A stretch of 64,000 nt of DNA from Heliopora coerulea (Eukaryota > Cnidaria > Anthozoa > Scleralcyonacea > Helioporidae), in NCBI GenBank assembly GCA_030142905.1, contig JASJOG010000487.1, positions 1-64,000 on the forward strand, read 5' to 3'. A program made the position numbers and the translations under genes. The notes under the pieces are model-generated. The model saw nothing but the letters and a program-made list of their open reading frames with translations, was not told where the DNA came from and did not search any database. Shown here in pieces: positions 49,708-62,908 of this stretch; the first letter of the stretch is position 1; every line of letters starts with the position of its first letter.

Positions 49708-50041
49708 CCCTAACCCTAACCCTAACCCTAACCCTAATCCTAACCCTAACCCTAACCCTAACCCTAACCCTAACCCTAACCCTAACCCTAACCCTAACCT
49801 TAACCCTAACCCTAACCCTAACCCTCACCCTAACCGTAACCCTAACCCTAACCCTAACCTTAACCCTAACCCTAACCCTAACCCTTACCCTAACACTTAC
49901 CCTAACCCTAACCCTAACCCTAACCCTAACCCTAACCCTAACCCTAATCCTAACCCTCTCCCTAACCCTAACCCTAACCCTAACCCTAACCCTAACCCTA
50001 AACCTTACCCTAAAACTTACCCTAACCCTAACCTTAACCTA
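49708..50041. repeat. Interstitial telomere tract 1 (CCCTAA)
   Basis: About 55 hexamers, mostly CCCTAA, with variants CCTTAC, CACTTA and CCGTAA. It replaces about 21 bp of a tRNA-like monomer, from after CCAATCCCT to before AGGTAGAGCGG. Its flanks have the private variants TTGAATAAAATCTCG (left) and GACCGATATCC (right). Confidence 0.95.
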
Positions 50042-50528
50042 AAGGTAGAGCGGCGGACCGATATCCTTAAGGTGCGAGTTGAAATCCTGCTCATGTCAAC
50101 ATTTTCCAGTTGACTTCGGATGTGTAGGTTAATTGTGAAGTTATCGTTTCATAATACTCCTGAGGATGATTCTGAAATAGAATTGAAACACTGCACATCC
50201 ATCCTCATGGATAGCGTTAAGTTGTCGCGAGAATATCTCGTGCACTTAAATTGGATAAAAACTCGCCTCCAATCACTGTGGACTCGATAGCTCAACAGGT
50301 AGAGCGGCGGACCGGTATCCCGAATGTGCGAGTTCAAATCCCGGTCGAGTCAACATTTTTCAGTTGACTTCTACACTGTAGGTTAATTGTGAAATTATCG
50401 TTTCATAATACCCTGAGAATGATTCTGAAATAGAATTGAAACACTGCAAATCCATCCTCATGGATAGCGTTAAGTTGTCGCAAGAATATCTCGTGCACTT
50501 AAATTGAATAAAATCTCGCCTCCAATCA

Positions 50529-50710
50529 CTAACCCTAACCCTAACCCTAACCCTAACCCTAACCCTAACCTAATTTTAACCCTAACCCTAACCCTAACCC
50601 TAACCCTAACCCTAACCCTAACCCTAACCCTAACCCTCACCCTAACCCTAACCCTAACCCTAACCCTAACCCTTACCCTAACACTTACCCTAACCCTAAC
50701 CCTAACCTAA
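50529..50710. repeat. Interstitial telomere tract 2 (CCCTAA)
   Basis: About 30 hexamers with the same insertion point and flank variants as tract 1. It contains the internal scar CCTAATTTTAACCC, shared with tracts 3, 4, 7 and 8. Confidence 0.95.
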
Positions 50711-51193
50711 AGGTTGAGCGGTGGACCGATATCCCGAAGGTGCGCGTTGAAATCCCGCTCGAGTCAACATTTTTCAGTTGACTTCGGCAGTGTAGGTTAA
50801 TTGTGAAGTTATCGTTTCATAATGCCCTGAGGATGATTCTGAAATAGAATTGAAACACTGAACATCGATCCTCATGGATAGCGTTAAGTTGTCGCGAGAA
50901 TATCTCGTGCACTTAAATTGGATAAAAACTCGCCTCCAATCCCTGTGGACTCGATAGCTCAACAGGAGAGCGGTCGACCGGTATCCCGAAAATGCGAGTT
51001 GAAATCCCACACGAGTAAACATTTTTCAGTTGACTTCGGCAGGGTAGGTTAATTGTGAAGTTATCGTTTCACAATACCCTGAGGATGATTCTGAAATAGA
51101 ATTAAGCACTGCACATCCATCCTCATGGATAGCGTTAAGTTGTCGCGAGAATATCTCGTGCACTTAAATTGAATAAAATCTCGTCTCCAATCA

Positions 51194-51441
51194 CTAACCC
51201 TAACCCTAACCCTAACCCTAACCCTAACCCTAACCCTAACCCTAACCTAATTTTAACCCTAACCCTAACCCTAACCCTAACCCTAACCCTAACCTTAACC
51301 CTGACCCTAACCCTAACCCTAACCCTAACCCTAACCCTAACCCTAATCCTAACCCTCTCCCTAACCCTAACCCTAACCCTAACCCTAACCCTAACCCTAA
51401 ACCTTACCCTAAAACTTACCCTAACCCTAAACCTAACCTAA
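51194..51441. repeat. Interstitial telomere tract 3 (CCCTAA)
   Basis: About 41 hexamers with the same junctions. It holds the CCTAATTTTAACCC scar and, further in, CCTTAACCCTGACCC and CCCTCTCCC variants. Duplicated as tract 8, one hexamer longer. Confidence 0.95.
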
Positions 51442-51926
51442 AGGTAGAGCGGCGGACCGATATCCCGAAGGTGCGAGTTGAAATCCCGCTCATGTCAAGA
51501 TTTTCCTGTTGACTTCGGATGTGTAGGTTAATTGTGAAGTTATCGTTTCATAATACCCTGAGGATGATTCTGAAATAGAATTGAAACACTGCACATCCAT
51601 CCTCATGGATAGCGTTAAGTTGTCGCGAGAATATCTCGTGCACTTAAATTGGATAAAAACTCGCCTCCAATCACTGTGGACTCGATAGCTCAACAGGTAA
51701 AGCGGCGGACCGGTATCCCGAATGTGCGAGTTCAAATCCCGCTCGAGTCAACATTTTTCAGTTTACTTCTACACTGTAGGTTAATTGTGAAATTTTCGTT
51801 TCATAATACCCTGAGAATGATTCTAAAATAGAATTGAAACCCTGCAAATCCATCCTCATGGATAGCGTTAAGTTGTCGCGAGAATATCTCGTGCACTTAA
51901 ATTGAATAAAATCTCGCCTCCAATCA

Positions 51927-52120
51927 CTAACCCTAACCATAACCCTAACCCTAACCCTAACCTAATTTTAACCCTAACCCTAACCCTAACCCTAACCCTA
52001 ACCTTACCCCTAACCCTAACCCTAACCCTAACCCTAACCCTAACCCTAACCCTAACCCTAACCCTAACTCTAACCCTAACCCTAACCCTAACCATAACCC
52101 TAACCCAAACCCTAACCTAA
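51927..52120. repeat. Interstitial telomere tract 4 (CCCTAA)
   Basis: About 32 hexamers with the same junctions and the CCTAATTTTAACCC scar near its start. Confidence 0.95.
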
Positions 52121-52608
52121 AGGTAGAGCGGCGGACCGATATCCCGAAGGTACGAGTTGAAATCCCGCTCGAGTCAACATTTTTCAGTTGACTTCGCTGT
52201 GTAGGTTAATTGTGAAGTTATCGTTTCATAATACCCTGAGGATGATTCTGAAATAGAATTAAAACACTGCATATCCATCCTCATGGATAGCGTTAAGTTC
52301 TCTCGAGAATATCTCGTGCAATTAAATTGGATAAATCTCGTCTCCAATCCCTGTAGATTAGATAAATCAACAGGCAGAGCGGCGGACCGGTATCCCGAAG
52401 GTGCGAGTTCAAATCCCGTTCGAGTCAACATTTTTCAGTTGACTTCGGCTGTGTGGGTTAATTGTGAAGTTGTCGTTTCATAATACCCTAAGGATAATTC
52501 TGAAATAGAATTGAAACACTGCACATCCATCCTCAAGGATAGCGTTAAGTTCTTTCGAGAATATCTCGTGCACTTAAATTGGATAAAAACTCGCCTCCAA
52601 TCCCTGTG

Positions 52609-52680
52609 GACTCGATAGCTCAACAGGTAGAGCGGCGGACCGGTATCCCGAAGGTGCGAGTTCAAATCCCGCTCGAGTCA
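52609..52680 (+). other. Representative tRNA-like unit (consensus monomer)
   Basis: Acceptor strand GACTCGA (52,609-52,615) pairs perfectly with TCGAGTC (52,673-52,679), followed by A73. D stem GCTC/GAGC and D loop AACAGGTA give an A-box match, TAGCTCAACAGG. The T arm GCGAG-TTCAAAT-CCCGC has four of five pairs and a B box, GTTCAAATC. The anticodon stem is weak (C28-G42, G29-C41, G30-C40; A31/C39 unpaired). By spacing the anticodon would be GGT, preceded by C instead of the invariant U33. It is therefore tRNA-derived and promoter-competent in appearance, but unlikely to decode. After A73 comes ACA rather than an encoded CCA, and then TTTTT. Confidence 0.8.
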
Positions 52681-52683
52681 ACA

Positions 52684-52688
52684 TTTTT
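52684..52688 (+). terminator. Pol III-type T5 terminator of the tRNA-like unit
   Basis: Five T residues start three bases after the discriminator position. The same T4-T5 run occupies this place in nearly every monomer of the array. Confidence 0.6.
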
Positions 52689-54359
52689 CTGTTGACTTCG
52701 GCAGTGAAGGTTAATTGTGAAGTTATCGTTTCATAATACCCTGAGGATGATTCTGAAATAGAATTGAAACACTGCACATCCATCCTCATGGATAGCGTTA
52801 AGTTGTCGCGAGAATATCTCGTGCCCTTAAATTGGATAAAAACTCGCATCCAATCCCTGTGGATTTGATAGTTCAACGGGTAGAGCGGCGGACCGGTATC
52901 CCGAAGGTGCGAGTTCAAATCCCGTTCGAGTCAACATTTTTCAGTTGACTTCGGCAGTGTAGGTTAATTGTGAAGTTATCGTTTCATAATACCCTGATGA
53001 TGATTCTGAAATAGAATTGAAACACTGCACATCCATCCTCATGGATAGCGTTAAGTTGTCGCGAGAATATCTCGAGCACTTAAATTGGATAAAAACTCGC
53101 CTCCAATGCCTGTGGACTCGATAGCTTAACAGGTAGAACGGCGGACCGGTATCCCGAATGTGCGAGTAAAAATCCCGCTCGAGTCAACATTTTTCTGTTG
53201 ACTTTAGCAGTGTAGGTTAATTGTGAAGTTATCGTTTCATAATACCCTGAGGAAGATTCTGAAATAGAATTGAAACACTGCACATCCATCCTCATGGATA
53301 GCGTTAAGTTGTCGCGAGAATATCTCGTGCACTTAAATTGGATAAAAACTCGCCTCCAATCCCTGTGGACTCGATAGCTCAAAAGGTAGAGCAGCGGACC
53401 GGTATCTCGCAGGTGCGAGTTCAAATCCCGCTCGAGTCAACATTTTTCAGTTGACTTCGGCTGTTTAGGTTAATTGTGAAATTATCGTTTCATAATACCC
53501 TGAGGATGATACTGAAATAGAATTGAAACACTGCACATCCATCCTCATGGATAGCGTTAAGTTCCCTCGAGAATATCTCGTGCACTTAAATTGGATAAAA
53601 ACTCGCCTCCAAAGCCTGTGGACTCGATAGCTCAACAGGTAGAGCGGCGGACCGGTATTCCGAAGGTGCGAGTTGAAATCCCGCTCGAGTCAACATTTTT
53701 CAGTTGACTTCGGCAGTGTAGGTTAATTGTGAAATTATCGTTTCATAATACCCTGAGGAAGATTCTGAAATAGAATTGAAACACTGCACATCCATCCTCA
53801 TGGATAGCGTTAAGTTGTCGCGAGAATATCTCGAGCACATAAACTGGATAAAAACTCGCCTCCAATCCCTGTGGACTCGATAGCTCAACAGGTAGAACGG
53901 CGGACCGGTATCCCGAAGGTGAGAGTTAAAATCCCGCTAGAGTCAACATTTTTCAGTTGACTTCGGCAGTGTAGGTTAATTGTGAAGTTATCGTTTCATA
54001 ATACCCTGAGGAAGATTCTGAAATAGAATTGAAACACTGCACATCCATCCTCATGGTTAGCGTTAAGTTTTCGCGAGAATATCTCGTGCACTTAAATTGG
54101 ATAAAAACTCGCCTCCAATCCCTGTGGACTCGATAGCTCAACAGGTAGAACGGCGGACCGGTATTCCGAATATGCGAGTTAAAATCCCGCTCGAGTCAAC
54201 ATTTTTCAGTTGACTTCGGCAGTGTAGGTTAATTGTGAAGTTATCGTTTCATAATACCCTGAGGAAGATTCTGAAATAGAATTGAAACACTGCACATCCA
54301 TCCTCATGTTTAGCGTTAAGTTTTCGCGAGAATATCTCGTGCACTTAAATTGGATAAAA

Positions 54360-55890
54360 ACTCGCCTCCAATCCCTGATGACTCGATAGCTCAACAGGTA
54401 GAGCGGCGGACCGGTATCCCGAATAAGCGAGTTCAAATCCCGCTCGAGTCAACATTTTTCTGCTGACTTCGGCTGTTTAGGTTAATTGTGAAATTATCGT
54501 TTCATAATACCATGAGGATGATACTGAAATAGAATTGAAACACTGCACATCCATCCTTATGGATAGCATTAAGTTCCCTCGAGAATACCTCGTGCACTTA
54601 AATTGGATAAAAACTAGCCTCAAAAGCCTTTGGACTCGATAGCTCAACAGGTAGAACGGCGGACCGGTATCTCGAAGGTGCGAGTTCAAATCCCGCTCGA
54701 GTCAACATTTTTCAGTTGACTTCGGCAGTGTAGGTTAATTGTGAAGTTATCGTTTCATAATACCATGAGGATGATTCTGAAATAGAATTGAAACACTGCA
54801 CATCCATCCTCATGGATAGCGTCAAGTTCTGTCGAGTATATCTCGTGCACTTAAATTTGATAAAAACTCGCCTCCAATCCCTGTGGACTCGATAGCTCAA
54901 CGGGTAGAGCGGCGGATCGGTATCCCGAAGTTGCGATTTCAAATACCGCTCGAGTCATCATTTTTAAGTTGACTTCGGCAGTGTAGGTTAATTGTGAAGT
55001 TATCGTTTCATAATACCCTGAGGATGATTCTGAAATAGAATTGAAACACTGCACATCCATCCTCATGGATAGCGTTAAGTTGTCGCGAGAATATCTCGTG
55101 CACTTAAATTGGATAAAAACTCGCCTCCAATCCCTGATGACTCGATAGCTCAACAGGTAGAGCGGCGGACCGGTATCCCGAATAAGCGAGTTCAAATCCC
55201 GCTCGAGTCAACATTTTTCTGCTGACTTCGGCTGTTTAGGTTAATTGTGAAATTATCGTTTCATAATACCATGAGGATGATACTGAAATAGAATTTAAAC
55301 ACTGCACATCCATCCTTATGGATAGCATTAAGTTCCCTCGAGAATACCTCGTGCACTTAAATTGGATAAAAACTAGCCTCAAAAGCCTTTGGACTCGATA
55401 GCTCAACAGGTAGAACGGCGGACCGGTATCTCGAAGGTGCGAGTTGAAATCCCGCTCGAGTCAACATTTTTCAGTTGACTTCGGCAGTGTAGGTTAATTG
55501 TGAAGTTATCGTTTCATAATACCATGAGGATGATTCTGAAATAGAATTGAAACACTGCACATCCATCCTCATGGATAGCGTCAAGTTCTGTCGAGAATAT
55601 CTCGTGCACTTAAATTTGATAAAAACTCGCCTCCAATCCCTGTGGACTCGATAGCTCAACGGGTAGAGCGGCGGATCGGTATCCCGAAGTTGCGATTTCA
55701 AATACCGCTCGAGTCATCATTTTTAAGTTGACTTCGGCAGTGTAGGTTAATTGTGAAGTTATCGTTTCATAATACCCTGAGGATGATTCTGAAATAGAAT
55801 TGAAACACTGCACATCCATCCTCATGGATAGCGTTAAGTTGTCGCGAGAATATCTCGTGCACTTAAATTGGATAAAAACTCGCATCCAAT
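54360..55890. repeat. Local three-monomer tandem duplication
   Basis: The private variants TTTTTCTGCTGACTTCGGCT (54,457 and 55,216) and the block after them recur at an offset of about 759 bp, three monomers. Two further adjacent monomers (55,977 against 55,724) are nearly identical at 253 bp. Confidence 0.8.
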
Positions 55891-56648
55891 CCCTGTGTAC
55901 TCGATAGCTCAACGGGTAGAGCGGCTGACCGGTATCCCGAAGGTGCGATTTCAAAACCCGCTCGAGTCAACATTTTTTAGTTGACTTCGGCAGTGTAGGT
56001 TAATTGTGAAGTTATCGTTTCATAATACCCTGAGGATGATTCTGAATTAGAATTGAAACACTGCACATCCATCCTCATGGATAGCGTTAAGTTGTCGCGA
56101 GAATATCTCGTGCACTTAAATTGGATAAAAACTCGCATCCAATCCCTGTGTACTCGATAGCTCAACGGGTAGAGCGGCTGACCGGTATCCCGAAGGTGCG
56201 ATTTCAAAACCCGCTCGAGTCAACATTTTTTAGTTGACTTCGGGAGTGTAGGTTAATTGTGAAGTTATCGTTTCATAATACCCTGAGAATGATTCTGAAA
56301 TAGAATTGAAACACTGCACATCCATACTCATGGATAGCGTTAAGTTGTCGCGAGAATATCTCGTGCACTTAAATTGTATAAAAAGTCACCTCCAATCCCT
56401 GTGGCTCGATAGCTCAACAGGTAGATCGGCGGACCGCTATCCCGAAGGTGCTAGTTCAAATCCCGCTCGAGTCAACATTTTTCAGTTGACTTCGGCAGTG
56501 TAGATTAATTGTGAAATTATCGTTTCATAATACCCTGAGGATGATTCTGAAGTGGAATTGAAACACTGCACATCCATACTCATGGATAGCGTTAAGTTGT
56601 CGCGAGAATATTTCGTGCACTTAAATTGGATAAAAACTCGCCTCCAAT

Positions 56649-56957
56649 CCCTAACGCTAACCCTAACCCTAACCCTAACCCTAACCCTAACCCTAACCCT
56701 AACCTAAACCTAACCCTAAACCTAACCCTAACCCTAACACTAAACCTAACTCTAACCCTAACCCTAACCCTAACCCTTACCCTAAACCTAACCCTAACCC
56801 TAACCCTAACCTTAACCCTAACCCTAACCCTAACCCTAACCCTAACCCTGACCCAAACCCTAACCCTGACCCTAACCCTAACCCTAACCCTAACCCTAAC
56901 CCTAAAACTAACCCTAACCCTAACCGTAACCCTAACCCTAACCTAACCTAACCTAAT
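56649..56957. repeat. Interstitial telomere tract 5 (CCCTAA), independent
   Basis: About 51 hexamers, rich in CCTAAA-type variants. The left junction (CCAATCCCTAACG) is at the same base as the others, but the left flank is ordinary (TTGGATAAAAACTCG). The right end joins AATACCCTGAGG in the spacer instead of AGGTAGAGCGG. It is therefore a separate event from the other seven tracts. Confidence 0.9.
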
Positions 56958-59900
56958 ACCCTGAGGATGATACTGAAATAGAATTGAAACACTGCACATT
57001 TATCCTCATGGATAGCGTTAAGTTGTCGCGAGAATATCACGTGCACTTAAATTGGATAAAAACTCGCCTCCAATCCCTGTTGAATCGATAGCTCAACAGG
57101 TAGAGCGGCAAACCGGTATCCGGAAGGTGCGAGTTCAAATCCCGCTCGAGTCAACATTTTTCAGTTGACTTCGGCAGTGTAGGTTAATTGTGAAGTTAAA
57201 GTTTCATAATCCCCTGAGGATGATTCTGAAATAGAATTGAAACACTGCACATCCATCCTTATGGATAGCGTTAAGTTGTCGCGAGAATATCTCGTGCACT
57301 TAAATTGGATAAAAACTCGCCTCTAATCCCTGTGGACTCGATAGCTAAACAGGTAGAGCGGCTAACCGGTATCCCGAAGGTGCGAGTTCAAATCCCGATC
57401 GAGTCAACATTTTTCAGTTGACTTCGGCAGTGTAGGTTAATTGTGAAGTTAAAGTTTCATAATCCCCTGAGGATGATTCTGAAATAGAATTGAAACACTG
57501 CACATCCATCCTTATGGATAGCGTTAAGTTGTCGCGAGAATATCTCGTGCACTTAAATTGGATAAAAACTCGCCTCTAATCCCTGTGGACTCGATAGCTA
57601 AACAGGTAGAGCGGCGGACCGTTATCCCGAAGGTGCGATTTCAAATCGCGCTCGAGTCAACATTTTTCAGTTGACTTCGGCAGTGTAGGTTAATTGTGAA
57701 GTTATCGTTCCATAATACCCTGAGGATGATTCTGAAATAGAATTGAAACACTGCACATCCATCCTCATGGATACCGTTAAGTTGTCGCGAGTATATCTCG
57801 TGCACTTAAATTGGATTAAAACTCGCCTCCAATCCCTGTGGACTCGATAGCTCAACAGGTAGAGCGGCGGACCGTTATCCCGAAGGTGAGAGTTCAAATC
57901 GCGCTCGAGTCAATTTTTTAAGTTGACTTCGGCAGTGTAGGTTAATTGTGAAGTTATCGTTCCATAATACCCTGAGGATGATTCTGAAATAGAATTGAAA
58001 CACTGCACATCCATCCTCATGGATAGCGTTAAGTTGTCGCGAGAATATCTCGTGCACTTAAATTTGATAAAACTCGCCTCCAATCCCTGTGGACTCGATA
58101 GATCAACAGGTAGAGCGGCGGACCGGTATTCCGAAGGTGCGAGTTCAAATCAAGCTCGAGTCAACATTTTCCAGTTGACTTCGGCAGTGTAGGTTAATTG
58201 TGAAGTTATCGTTTCATAATACCCTGAGGATGATTCTGAAATAGAATTGAAACACTGCACATCCATCCTCATGGATAGCGTTAAGTTGTCGCGAGAATAT
58301 CTCGTGCACTTAAATTGGATAAAAACTCGCCTCCAATCCCTGTGGACTCGATAGCTCAACAGGTAGAGCGGTGGACCGGTATAACGAAGGTTCGAGTTCA
58401 AATCCCGCTCTAGTCAACATTTTTCAGTTAACTTCGGCAGTGTAGGTTAATGGTGAAGTTATCGTTTCATAATACCCTGAAGATGATTCTGAAATAGAAT
58501 TGAAACACTGCACATCCATCCTCATGGATACCGTTAAGTTGTCGCGAGAATATCTCGTGCACTTAAATTGGATAAAACTCGCCTCCAATCCCTGTGGACT
58601 CGATAGATCAACAGGTAGAGCGGCGGACCGGTATTCTGAAGGTGCGAGTTCAAATCCCGCTCGAGTCAACATTTTCTAGTTGACTTCGGCAGTGTAGGTT
58701 AATTGTGAAGTTATCGTTTCATAATACCCTGAGGATGATTCTGAAATAGAATTGAAACACTGCACATCCATCCTCATGTGTAGCGTTAAGTTGTCGCGAG
58801 AATATCTCGTGGACTTAAATTGGATAAAAACTCGCCTCCAATCCCTGTGGACTCGATAGCTCAACAGGTAGAACGGCGGACCGGTATCCTGAAGGTGCGA
58901 GTTCAAATGGCGCTCGAGTCAACATTTTCCAGTTGACTTTGGCAGTGTAGGTTAATTGTGAAGTTATCGTTTTATAATACCCTGAGGATGATTCTGAAAT
59001 AGAATTGAAACACTGCACATCCATCCTCATGAATAGCGTTAAGTTGTCGCGAGAATATCTCGTGCACTAAAATTCGATAAAAACTCGCCTCCAATCCCTG
59101 TGGACTCGATAGCTCAACAGGTAGAGCGGCGGACCGGTATCCCAAAGGTGCGAGTTAAAATCCCACTCGAGTCAACATTTTTCAGGTGACTTCGGCAGTG
59201 TAGGTTAATGGTGAAGTTATCGTTTCAAAATACCCTGAGGAAGATTCTGAAATGGAATCGAAACACTGCATATCCATCCTCATGGATAGCGTTAAGTTGT
59301 CGCGAGAATATCTCGTGCAGTTAAATTGGATAAAAACTCGCCTCCAATCCCTGTGGACTCGATAGCTCAACGGGTAGAGCAGCGGACCGGTATCCCGAAG
59401 GTGCGAGTTCAAATCCCGTTCGAGTCAACATTTTTCAGTTGACTTCGGCAGTGTAGGTTAATTGTGAAATTATCGTTTCATAATACACTGAGGAAGATTC
59501 TGAAATAGAATTGAAACACTGCACATCCATCCTCATGGATAGCGTTAAGTTATCGGGAGAATATCTCGTGCACATAAATTGGATAAATACACGCCTCCAA
59601 TCCCTGTGGACTCGATAACTCAACAGGTAGAACGGAGGACCGGTATCCCGAAGGTGCGAGTTGAAATCCCGCTCGAGTCAACATTTTTCAGTTGACTTCT
59701 GCAGTGTACGTTAATTGTGAAGTTATCGTTTCAAAATACCCTGAGGATGATTCTGAAATAGAATTGAAACACTGCATATCCATCCTCATGGATAGCGTTA
59801 AGTTGTCGCGAGAATATCTCGTGCACTTAAATTGGATAAAAATTCGCCTCCAATTCCTGTGGACTCGATACCTCAACAGGTAGAGTGGCTGACAGGCATC

Positions 59901-61875
59901 CCGAAGGTGCGATTTCAAATCCTGCTCGAGTCAACATTTTTAAGTTGACTTCGGCAGTGTAGGTTAATTGTGAAATTATCGTTTCATAATACCCTGAGGA
60001 TGATTCTGAAATAGAATTTAAACACTGCACATCCATCCTTATGGATAGCGTTAAGTTGTCGCGAGAATATCTCGTGCACTTAAATTGGATAAGAACTCGC
60101 TTCAAATCCTTGTGGACTCGATAGCTCAACAGGTAGAGCGGCGGACAGGTATCCCGAATAAGCGAGTTCAAATCCCGTTCTAGTCAATATTTTTAAGTTG
60201 ACTTCGGCAGTGTAGGTTAATTGTGAAGTTATCGTTTCATAATACCCTGAGGATGATTCTGAAATAGAATTGAAACACTGCACATCCATCTTCATGGATA
60301 GCGTTAAGTTGTTGCGAGAATATCTCGTGCACATAAATTGGATTAAAACTCGCCTCAAATCCTTGTGGACTCGATAGCTCAACGGGTAGAGCGGCGGACC
60401 GGTATCCCGAAGGTGCGATTTCAAATACCGCTCGAGTCATCATTTTTTAGTTGACTTCGGCAGTGAAGGTTAATTGTGAACTTATCGTTTCATAATACCC
60501 TGAGGATGATTCTGAAATAGAATTGAAACACTGCACATCCATCCACATGGATAGGGTTACGTTGTCGCGAGAATATCTCGTGCACTTAAATTGGATAAAA
60601 ACTCGCCTCTAATCCCTGTGGACTCGATAGCTCAACAGGTAGAGCGGCGGAACGGTATCCCGAAGGTGCGAGTTGAAATCCTGCTCGAGTCAACATTTTT
60701 CAGTTGACTTCGGCAATGTACGTTAATTGTGAAGTTATCGTTTCATAATACCCTTAGGATGATTCTGAAATAGAATTGAAACACTGCAAATCCATCCTCA
60801 TTAATAGCGTTATATTGTCGCGAGTATATCTCGTTCACTTAAATTTGATAAAAACTCGCCTCCAATCCCTGTGGACTCGATAGCTCAACAGTAGAGCGGC
60901 GGACCGTTATCCCGAAGGTGCGAGTTCAAATCGCGCTCGAGTCAATTTTTTAAGTTGACTTCAGAAGTGTAGGTTAATTGTGAAGTTATCGTTTCATAAT
61001 ACCCTGAGGATGATTCTGAAATAGAATTGAAACCCTGCACATCCATACTCATGGATAGCGTTATGTTGTCGCCAGAATATCTCGTGCACTTAAATTGGAT
61101 AAAAACTCGCCTCTAATCCCTGTGGACTCGATAGCTCAACAGGTAGAGCGGCGGACCGGTATCCCGAAGATGCGAGTTGAAATCCCGCTCGAGTCAACAT
61201 TTTTCAGTTGACTTTGGCAGTGTACGTTGATTGTGAAGTTATCGTTTCATAATACCCCGAGGATGATTCTGAAATAGAATTGAAACACTGCACATCCATC
61301 CTCATGGATAGCGTTAAATTGTCGCGAGAATATCTCGTGCACTTAAATTGGATAAGAACTCGCCTCAAATCCTTGTGGACTCGATAGCTCAAAAGGTAGA
61401 GCGGCGGACCAGTATCCCGAATAAGCGAGTTCAAATCCCGATCTAGTCAACATTTTTCAGTTGACTTCGGCAGTGTAGGTTAATTGTGAAGTTATCGTTT
61501 CATAATACCCTGAGGATGATTCTGAAATAGAATTGAAACACTGCAAATCCATCCTCATGGATAGCGTTAAGTTTTCGCGAGAATATCTCGTGCACTTAAA
61601 TTGGATAAAAACTCGCCTCCAATCCTTGTGGATTCGATAGCTCAAAAGGTAGACCGGCGGACCGGTATCCCGAAGGTGCGAGTTCAAATCCCACACGAGT
61701 AAATATTTTTTAGTTGACTTCGGCAAGGTAGGTTAATTGTGAAATTATCGTTTCATAATACCCTGAGGATGATTCTGAAATACAATTAAGCACTGCACAT
61801 CCATCCTCATGGATAGAGTTAAGTTGTCGCGAGAATATCTCGTGCACTTAAATTGAATAAAATCTCGCCTCCAAT

Positions 61876-62240
61876 CCCTAACCCTAACCCTAACCCTAAC
61901 CCTAATCCTAACCCTAACCCTAACCCTAACCCTAACCCTAACCCTAACCCTAACCCTAACCCTAACCTTAACCCTAACCCTAACCCTAACCCTCACCCTA
62001 ACCGTAACCCTAACCCTAACCCTAACCTTAACCCTAACCCTAACCCTAACCCTTACCCTAACACTTACCCTAACCCTAACCCTAACCCTAACCTTAACCC
62101 TGACCCTAACCCTAACCCTAACCCTAACCCTAACCCTAACCCTAATCCTAACCCTCTCCCTAACCCTAACCCTAACCCTAACCCTAACCCTAACCCTAAA
62201 CCTTACCCTAAAACTTACCCTAACCCTAACCTTAACCTAA
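61876..62240. repeat. Interstitial telomere tract 6 (CCCTAA)
   Basis: Duplicate of tract 1, sharing its order of variant hexamers, but 30 bp (five hexamers) longer around 62,090-62,120. Confidence 0.95.
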
Positions 62241-62726
62241 AGGTAGAGCGGCGGACCGATATCCTTAAGGTGCGAGTTGAAATCCTGCTCATGTCAACAT
62301 TTTCCAGTTGACTTCGGATGTGTAGGTTAATTGTGAAGTTATCGTTTCATAATACTCCTGAGGATGATTCTGAAATAGAATTGAAACACTGCACATCCAT
62401 CCTCATGGATAGCGTTAAGTTGTCGCGAGAATATCTCGTGCACTTAAATTGGATAAAAACTCGCCTCCAATCACTGTGGACTCGATAGCTCAACAGGTAG
62501 AGCGGCGGACCGGTATCCCGAATGTGCGAGTTCAAATCCCGGTCGAGTCAACATTTTTCAGTTGACTTCTACCCTGTAGGTTAATTGTGAAATTATCGTT
62601 TCATAATACCCTGAGAATGATTCTGAAATAGAATTGAAACACTGCAAATCCATCCTCATGGATAGCGTTAAGTTGTCGCAAGAATATCTCGTGCACTTAA
62701 ATTGAATAAAATCTCGCCTCCAATCA

Positions 62727-62908
62727 CTAACCCTAACCCTAACCCTAACCCTAACCCTAACCTAATTTTAACCCTAACCCTAACCCTAACCCTAACCCTA
62801 ACCCTAACCCTAACCCTAACCCTAACCCTAACCCTCACCCTAACCCTAACCCTAACCCTAACCCTAACCCTTACCCTAACACTTACCCTAACCCTAACCC
62901 TAACCTAA
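62727..62908. repeat. Interstitial telomere tract 7 (CCCTAA)
   Basis: Duplicate of tract 2 with the same total length. The CCTAATTTTAACCC scar is one hexamer earlier and is compensated later in the tract. Confidence 0.95.

Larger units (their letters stand above)
45245..51796. repeat. Large duplication within the tRNA-like array, copy 1
   Basis: This block recurs from about 58,170 to the window end. The offset changes stepwise: 12,925 (45,246-46,700), 11,915 (47,773-48,530), 12,168 (49,289-50,000), 12,198 (50,149-51,200) and 12,204 (51,490 onward). The steps are whole monomers (1,010 and 253 bp) and whole telomere hexamers (30 and 6 bp). Copy 1 carries four extra monomers (about 46,760-47,770) that closely match 48,540-49,300. 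Confidence 0.9.
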
